Below the pieces are notes generated by a model. It ran no database searches, was not told the origin of the DNA, and saw nothing but the letters and a program-made list of their open reading frames with translations. The position numbers were made by a program, and so were the translations under genes. Shown one piece after another: positions 6,128 through 8,574 of a stretch of DNA of 8,574 nt (the stretch's first letter is position 1; the number at the start of each line of letters is the position of its first letter). This DNA is from Candidatus Bathyarchaeota archaeon (GTDB lineage: Archaea > Thermoproteota > Bathyarchaeia > 40CM-2-53-6 > RBG-13-38-9), in NCBI GenBank assembly GCA_007050885.1, contig SMYQ01000027.1, positions 1 to 8,574 on the forward strand, written 5' to 3'.

Positions 6128-7141
6128 TTGAGCCGCCCAAAAGTGTATGTGACATTAAAGATCCCAGAGGAAGAATTGAATCTCCTAAGATCAATCTGCG
6201 ATGTTGAAATTAACGATAAGGAGACGTCACCCTCTAAAGAAGAAATCATTAAGCGGATAGGAGATAAAGATGGATTGCTATGCTCATTAATGGAAAAAAT
6301 TGATAAAGATATTATTTCTCATGGACCTAAACTGAAAGTTATTAGTTCAATAAGTGTTGGCTTCAATCACATTGATGTTTCAGAAGCTACCGAGAAAGGC
6401 ATCTATGTGACTAATACTCCAGGGATATTAACAAATGCAACTGCTGATTTTGCATGGGCTTTGATTATGTCTTCTGCCAGACGAATTTCTGAAGCTGACA
6501 AGTATGTTCGAGATAAAAAATGGAAGATTCCATGGGGGTTATCAATGTTTTTGGGATCTGAAATTTACGGTAGAACTTTAGGAATAATTGGGTTGGGAAG
6601 GATAGGGACAGGTGTGGCAGAGCGATCAAAAGGTTTCAAAATGAAATTGATTTATTATGATGTTATACGTGCACCAAAAGTAAAAGAGGAGAATCTTGGT
6701 ATAGAATATGTGCCTTTAGAAACGCTTCTGAAGGAATCTGACTTTATTTCTGTTCACGTGCCATTAACTCCGGAAACCAAGAATCTCATAAGTCATAATG
6801 AATTTAAAATGATGAAAACAACCGCCCATTTAATTAATACTTCACGTGGTCCAGTTGTTGATGAAGATGCGCTTGTTTCTGCTTTGAGAAATCGAACAAT
6901 CGCTGGAGCAGGATTAGATGTTTTCGAGAAAGAGCCAATTGATCCTAATAACCCACTCATAGAACTTGATAATGTAACTATAGCACCTCATATTGCAAGT
7001 GCTACTCGCGAGTCAAGACACGGTATGGCCAAAATGGCTACTGGGAATTTGTTGAATGTGTTGAAAGGAGAGCATCCTCCCCAACTAGTAAATTCTGATG
7101 TTATGAAGATACGTCAACTTTCTGAAACAAAGATGGTTTAA
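6128..7141 (+). CDS. gyaR: D-2-hydroxyacid dehydrogenase, glyoxylate/hydroxypyruvate reductase type
   Basis: A 337-residue cytoplasmic enzyme of the D-isomer-specific 2-hydroxyacid dehydrogenase family, close in length to archaeal glyoxylate reductases (about 331-334). It should reduce glyoxylate or hydroxypyruvate to glycolate or D-glycerate, or run the reverse. Visible are the substrate loop SVGFNHID at 76-83, the nucleotide-binding GLGRIG at 155-160, and the catalytic triad R240 (NTSRGPVVDEDAL), E269 (DVFEKEP) and H288 (APHIAS). The acidic D178 at the end of the second Rossmann strand (YYDVIRAPK) favours NADH; the NADPH-using archaeal glyoxylate reductases usually lack an acidic residue there. 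It starts with TTG, six bases after GAAGGTG. The glycerate kinase gene follows after 21 bases, so hydroxypyruvate/glycerate is the most likely substrate pair. Glyoxylate cannot be excluded, nor 3-phosphoglycerate, though the typical SerA regulatory domain is absent. Confidence 0.93.
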   Translation: MSRPKVYVTLKIPEEELNLLRSICDVEINDKETSPSKEEIIKRIGDKDGLLCSLMEKIDKDIISHGPKLKVISSISVGFNHIDVSEATEKGIYVTNTPGILTNATADFAWALIMSSARRISEADKYVRDKKWKIPWGLSMFLGSEIYGRTLGIIGLGRIGTGVAERSKGFKMKLIYYDVIRAPKVKEENLGIEYVPLETLLKESDFISVHVPLTPETKNLISHNEFKMMKTTAHLINTSRGPVVDEDALVSALRNRTIAGAGLDVFEKEPIDPNNPLIELDNVTIAPHIASATRESRHGMAKMATGNLLNVLKGEHPPQLVNSDVMKIRQLSETKMV

Positions 7142-7162
7142 ATTAATAGATGGAAGAAATTT

Positions 7163-8574
7163 ATGTCTCTAATCAGGAATAAAAATAAAATTCTTGAAAA
7201 CTGCATAACACAAACTGATCGCAAAGTTAGAGAAGCTATTTTGCTAGCATTCGAATCTGCATTATCATCCTCAAATCCATATCAATTAATCATCGATAAT
7301 GTTTCTGTAGCAGACTCGATACTGAAGATTGGTTCAACGAAGTTCGATCTGAACAAATTTAAAAAAATAATTGTGATTGGTGGAGGAAAAGCAAGCGGTC
7401 CAATGACTCAGGCCCTTGAAAACTTGTTAGGAGATAAAATAACTCATGGCATGGTAAACATTCTGACAGGGACATCAGTAAATTATCCTACAAAAAAGAT
7501 CTTTCTGAATGAAGCCGGGCATCCAATTCCAACTGAAAATGGAATGTCGGGTGCAAGAAAAATGCTTGAATTTGCTGAGAATGCTTGTAAAGATGACCTA
7601 ATTATCTGCCTGATTTCTGGAGGAGGTTCAGCTATGATGGCACTACCGAAAGAAGGCATTACCCTCAACGATAAGCGAACTGTAACTCAATTATTGCTAC
7701 GTAGCGGTGCAACTATTAATGAATTAAATGCTGTGAGAAAACATTTATCCGATTTTAAAGGAGGTTGGCTTGCCAAGAAAGCCCAACCTGCAACCTTAGT
7801 CAGTTTGATTCTATCTGATGTTGTGGGCGATCCTTTAGATACAATATCTTCAGGTCCAACAGCTCCTGATCATACAACATACCAAGATGTAGCTGATATA
7901 TTTGAGAAATATAAATTATCTAAAGAAATTCCAGAATCAATTAAGAAAATTCTTGAAATGGGCCTTGGCGGCATAATATCTGAAACACCAAAACCAAATG
8001 ATTCCATATTCGACAATGTATACAATATAGTGCTTGGGAACAACAAATTAGCATGTCTTGCCGCTAAAAAGAAACTTACAGAACTTGGATTCAACACCCT
8101 TTTTCTAACATCATATATGGAAGGCGAAGCAAAAGATATAGGTATTTTTTTGGGTGCAATCGCCAAAGAAATATTCAATTCTGGAAATCCTATACCTCGA
8201 CCTGCAGCAGTTATTGTAGGTGGAGAGACAACAGTTACTGTAAGAGGAAAAGGATTGGGAGGGAGAAATCAAGAAATTGTACTTAGTGCTACATCAAAAA
8301 TTAATGGGATGGAGGGAGTTGGAATAGCTTCAATCGGAACTGATGGTATTGACGGGCCAACAGATGCTGCAGGATCTATTGCAGATGGAAAGTCACTTTT
8401 ACGAGCTGAAAAGTTTGGACTTAACAATAAAAAGATGTTAAACAATAATGATTCGTTTAGTTTCTTTTCAAAAATAGGAGATCTACTCAGGTGCGGGACA
8501 AGCCAGAGCACAGTGTCTATAAGGCCATTATCATTAGTATCTATATATGCTATATTATCGCCTTCCACAAGAAT
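7163..8574 (+). CDS. Glycerate 2-kinase (DUF4147 + MOFRL), C-terminus disrupted and open at the edge
   Basis: The frame is open from ATG 7163 to the window end (470 codons). By family knowledge the enzyme phosphorylates D-glycerate to 2-phosphoglycerate with ATP. Seen in order: VIGGGKASGPM at 71-81, EAGHPIPTENG at 117-127, LISGGGSAMMALP at 150-162, NAVRKHLSDFKGG at 189-201, SDVVGDPLDTISSGPT at 218-233, then the MOFRL domain with VGGETTVTVRGKGLGGRNQE at 352-371 and GTDGIDGPTDAAG at 392-404. The match runs to SFFSKIGDLL at 433-442. The family then has TGPTGTNVND and a stop within about 15 residues; here an unrelated RCGTSQSTVSIRP continues in frame. The gene should have ended near residue 450, so its tail has been replaced after about 8491. 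GGAAG lies six bases before the ATG. It forms an operon with the dehydrogenase, 21 bases upstream. Confidence 0.9.
   Translation, partial: MSLIRNKNKILENCITQTDRKVREAILLAFESALSSSNPYQLIIDNVSVADSILKIGSTKFDLNKFKKIIVIGGGKASGPMTQALENLLGDKITHGMVNILTGTSVNYPTKKIFLNEAGHPIPTENGMSGARKMLEFAENACKDDLIICLISGGGSAMMALPKEGITLNDKRTVTQLLLRSGATINELNAVRKHLSDFKGGWLAKKAQPATLVSLILSDVVGDPLDTISSGPTAPDHTTYQDVADIFEKYKLSKEIPESIKKILEMGLGGIISETPKPNDSIFDNVYNIVLGNNKLACLAAKKKLTELGFNTLFLTSYMEGEAKDIGIFLGAIAKEIFNSGNPIPRPAAVIVGGETTVTVRGKGLGGRNQEIVLSATSKINGMEGVGIASIGTDGIDGPTDAAGSIADGKSLLRAEKFGLNNKKMLNNNDSFSFFSKIGDLLRCGTSQSTVSIRPLSLVSIYAILSPSTR
8485..8574 (-). CDS. Fragment of a surface-type protein with an EF-hand-like loop (antisense to the kinase tail)
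   Basis: Read on the minus strand from the window edge, these bases give an open 30-codon segment: YIDTNDNGLIDTV, with the D-x-N-x-N-G-x-x-D spacing of a Ca-binding loop, followed by LWLVPHLS. That combination is familiar to me from large archaeal extracellular or S-layer-like proteins, in which a DTNxNGxxD loop is followed by a W-x-VPHLS strand. The reading frame continues to 8269, but beyond about 8480 it is only the shadow of the kinase. The fragment therefore appears to be part of another gene joined in inverted orientation near 8480-8492. It has no start or stop within the supported part. It could be a real neighbouring gene brought in by rearrangement, or an assembly chimera. Confidence 0.5.

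Noticed and set aside
8480..8520. A simple frameshift in the glycerate kinase to explain its odd tail
   Set aside because: I looked for TGPTGTNVND in the other two forward frames after 8491 and did not see it, whereas the reverse strand gives a coherent protein segment; a join of foreign sequence fits better than an indel.
8269..8568. Minus-strand open frame of 99 codons as a complete gene
   Set aside because: Only the first ~28 codons (down to about 8485) look like real protein; the rest is the complement of the well-matched MOFRL domain of the glycerate kinase. I kept only the edge fragment. The minus-strand frames at 7483-7668 and 7870-8178 are likewise shadows of the kinase.

Overview
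The window looks like chromosomal DNA of an uncultivated, AT-rich archaeon, possibly of the Bathyarchaeia or another Thermoproteota lineage; that placement is inference. Supporting signs are a tungsten-type aldehyde:ferredoxin oxidoreductase, a free-standing methionyl-tRNA-synthetase-beta-type tRNA-binding protein, archaeal TATA-like elements, ribosome binding sites of the GGAGGTGA type, several TTG starts, and a secreted protein rich in N-glycosylation sequons next to a PMT-type glycosyltransferase. There is no rRNA, tRNA, CRISPR array or insertion sequence, and gene density is high: no gap exceeds about 175 bases.

Layout. All genes left of about 5955 are on the minus strand. Reading in the direction of transcription from 5955: an uncharacterised protein with two [4Fe-4S] clusters plus a novel C-terminal region; an uncharacterised 208-residue protein with Cys-rich motifs; a four-cluster ferredoxin; a MoaD-like protein ending in Gly-Gly-Gly; and the tungsten-pterin oxidoreductase (AOR). 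Gaps are only 6 to 32 bases, so this is one operon. Downstream on the same strand come a PMT-family glycosyltransferase, the tRNA-binding protein and the start of a secreted protein cut by the left edge. From a divergent intergenic region (5956-6127), a plus-strand pair runs right: a D-2-hydroxyacid dehydrogenase (glyoxylate/hydroxypyruvate reductase type) and a glycerate 2-kinase.

How the genes may work together. The catalytic AOR, the four-cluster ferredoxin and the MoaD-like protein form a recognisable aldehyde-oxidising module that resembles the AorA/AorB arrangement, with two extra unknown proteins as its first genes. The divergent pair interconverts hydroxypyruvate and D-glycerate and phosphorylates glycerate to 2-phosphoglycerate. 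If the AOR acts on glyceraldehyde, the two operons would join into a route from glyceraldehyde to glycolysis, but the sequence does not prove the substrate.

The right end is abnormal. The glycerate kinase matches its family up to about residue 443 (near 8491), then loses the expected Gly-rich C-terminal motif and stop. The last ~85 bases read convincingly on the opposite strand as part of an unrelated surface-type protein, which points to a rearrangement or an assembly chimera.
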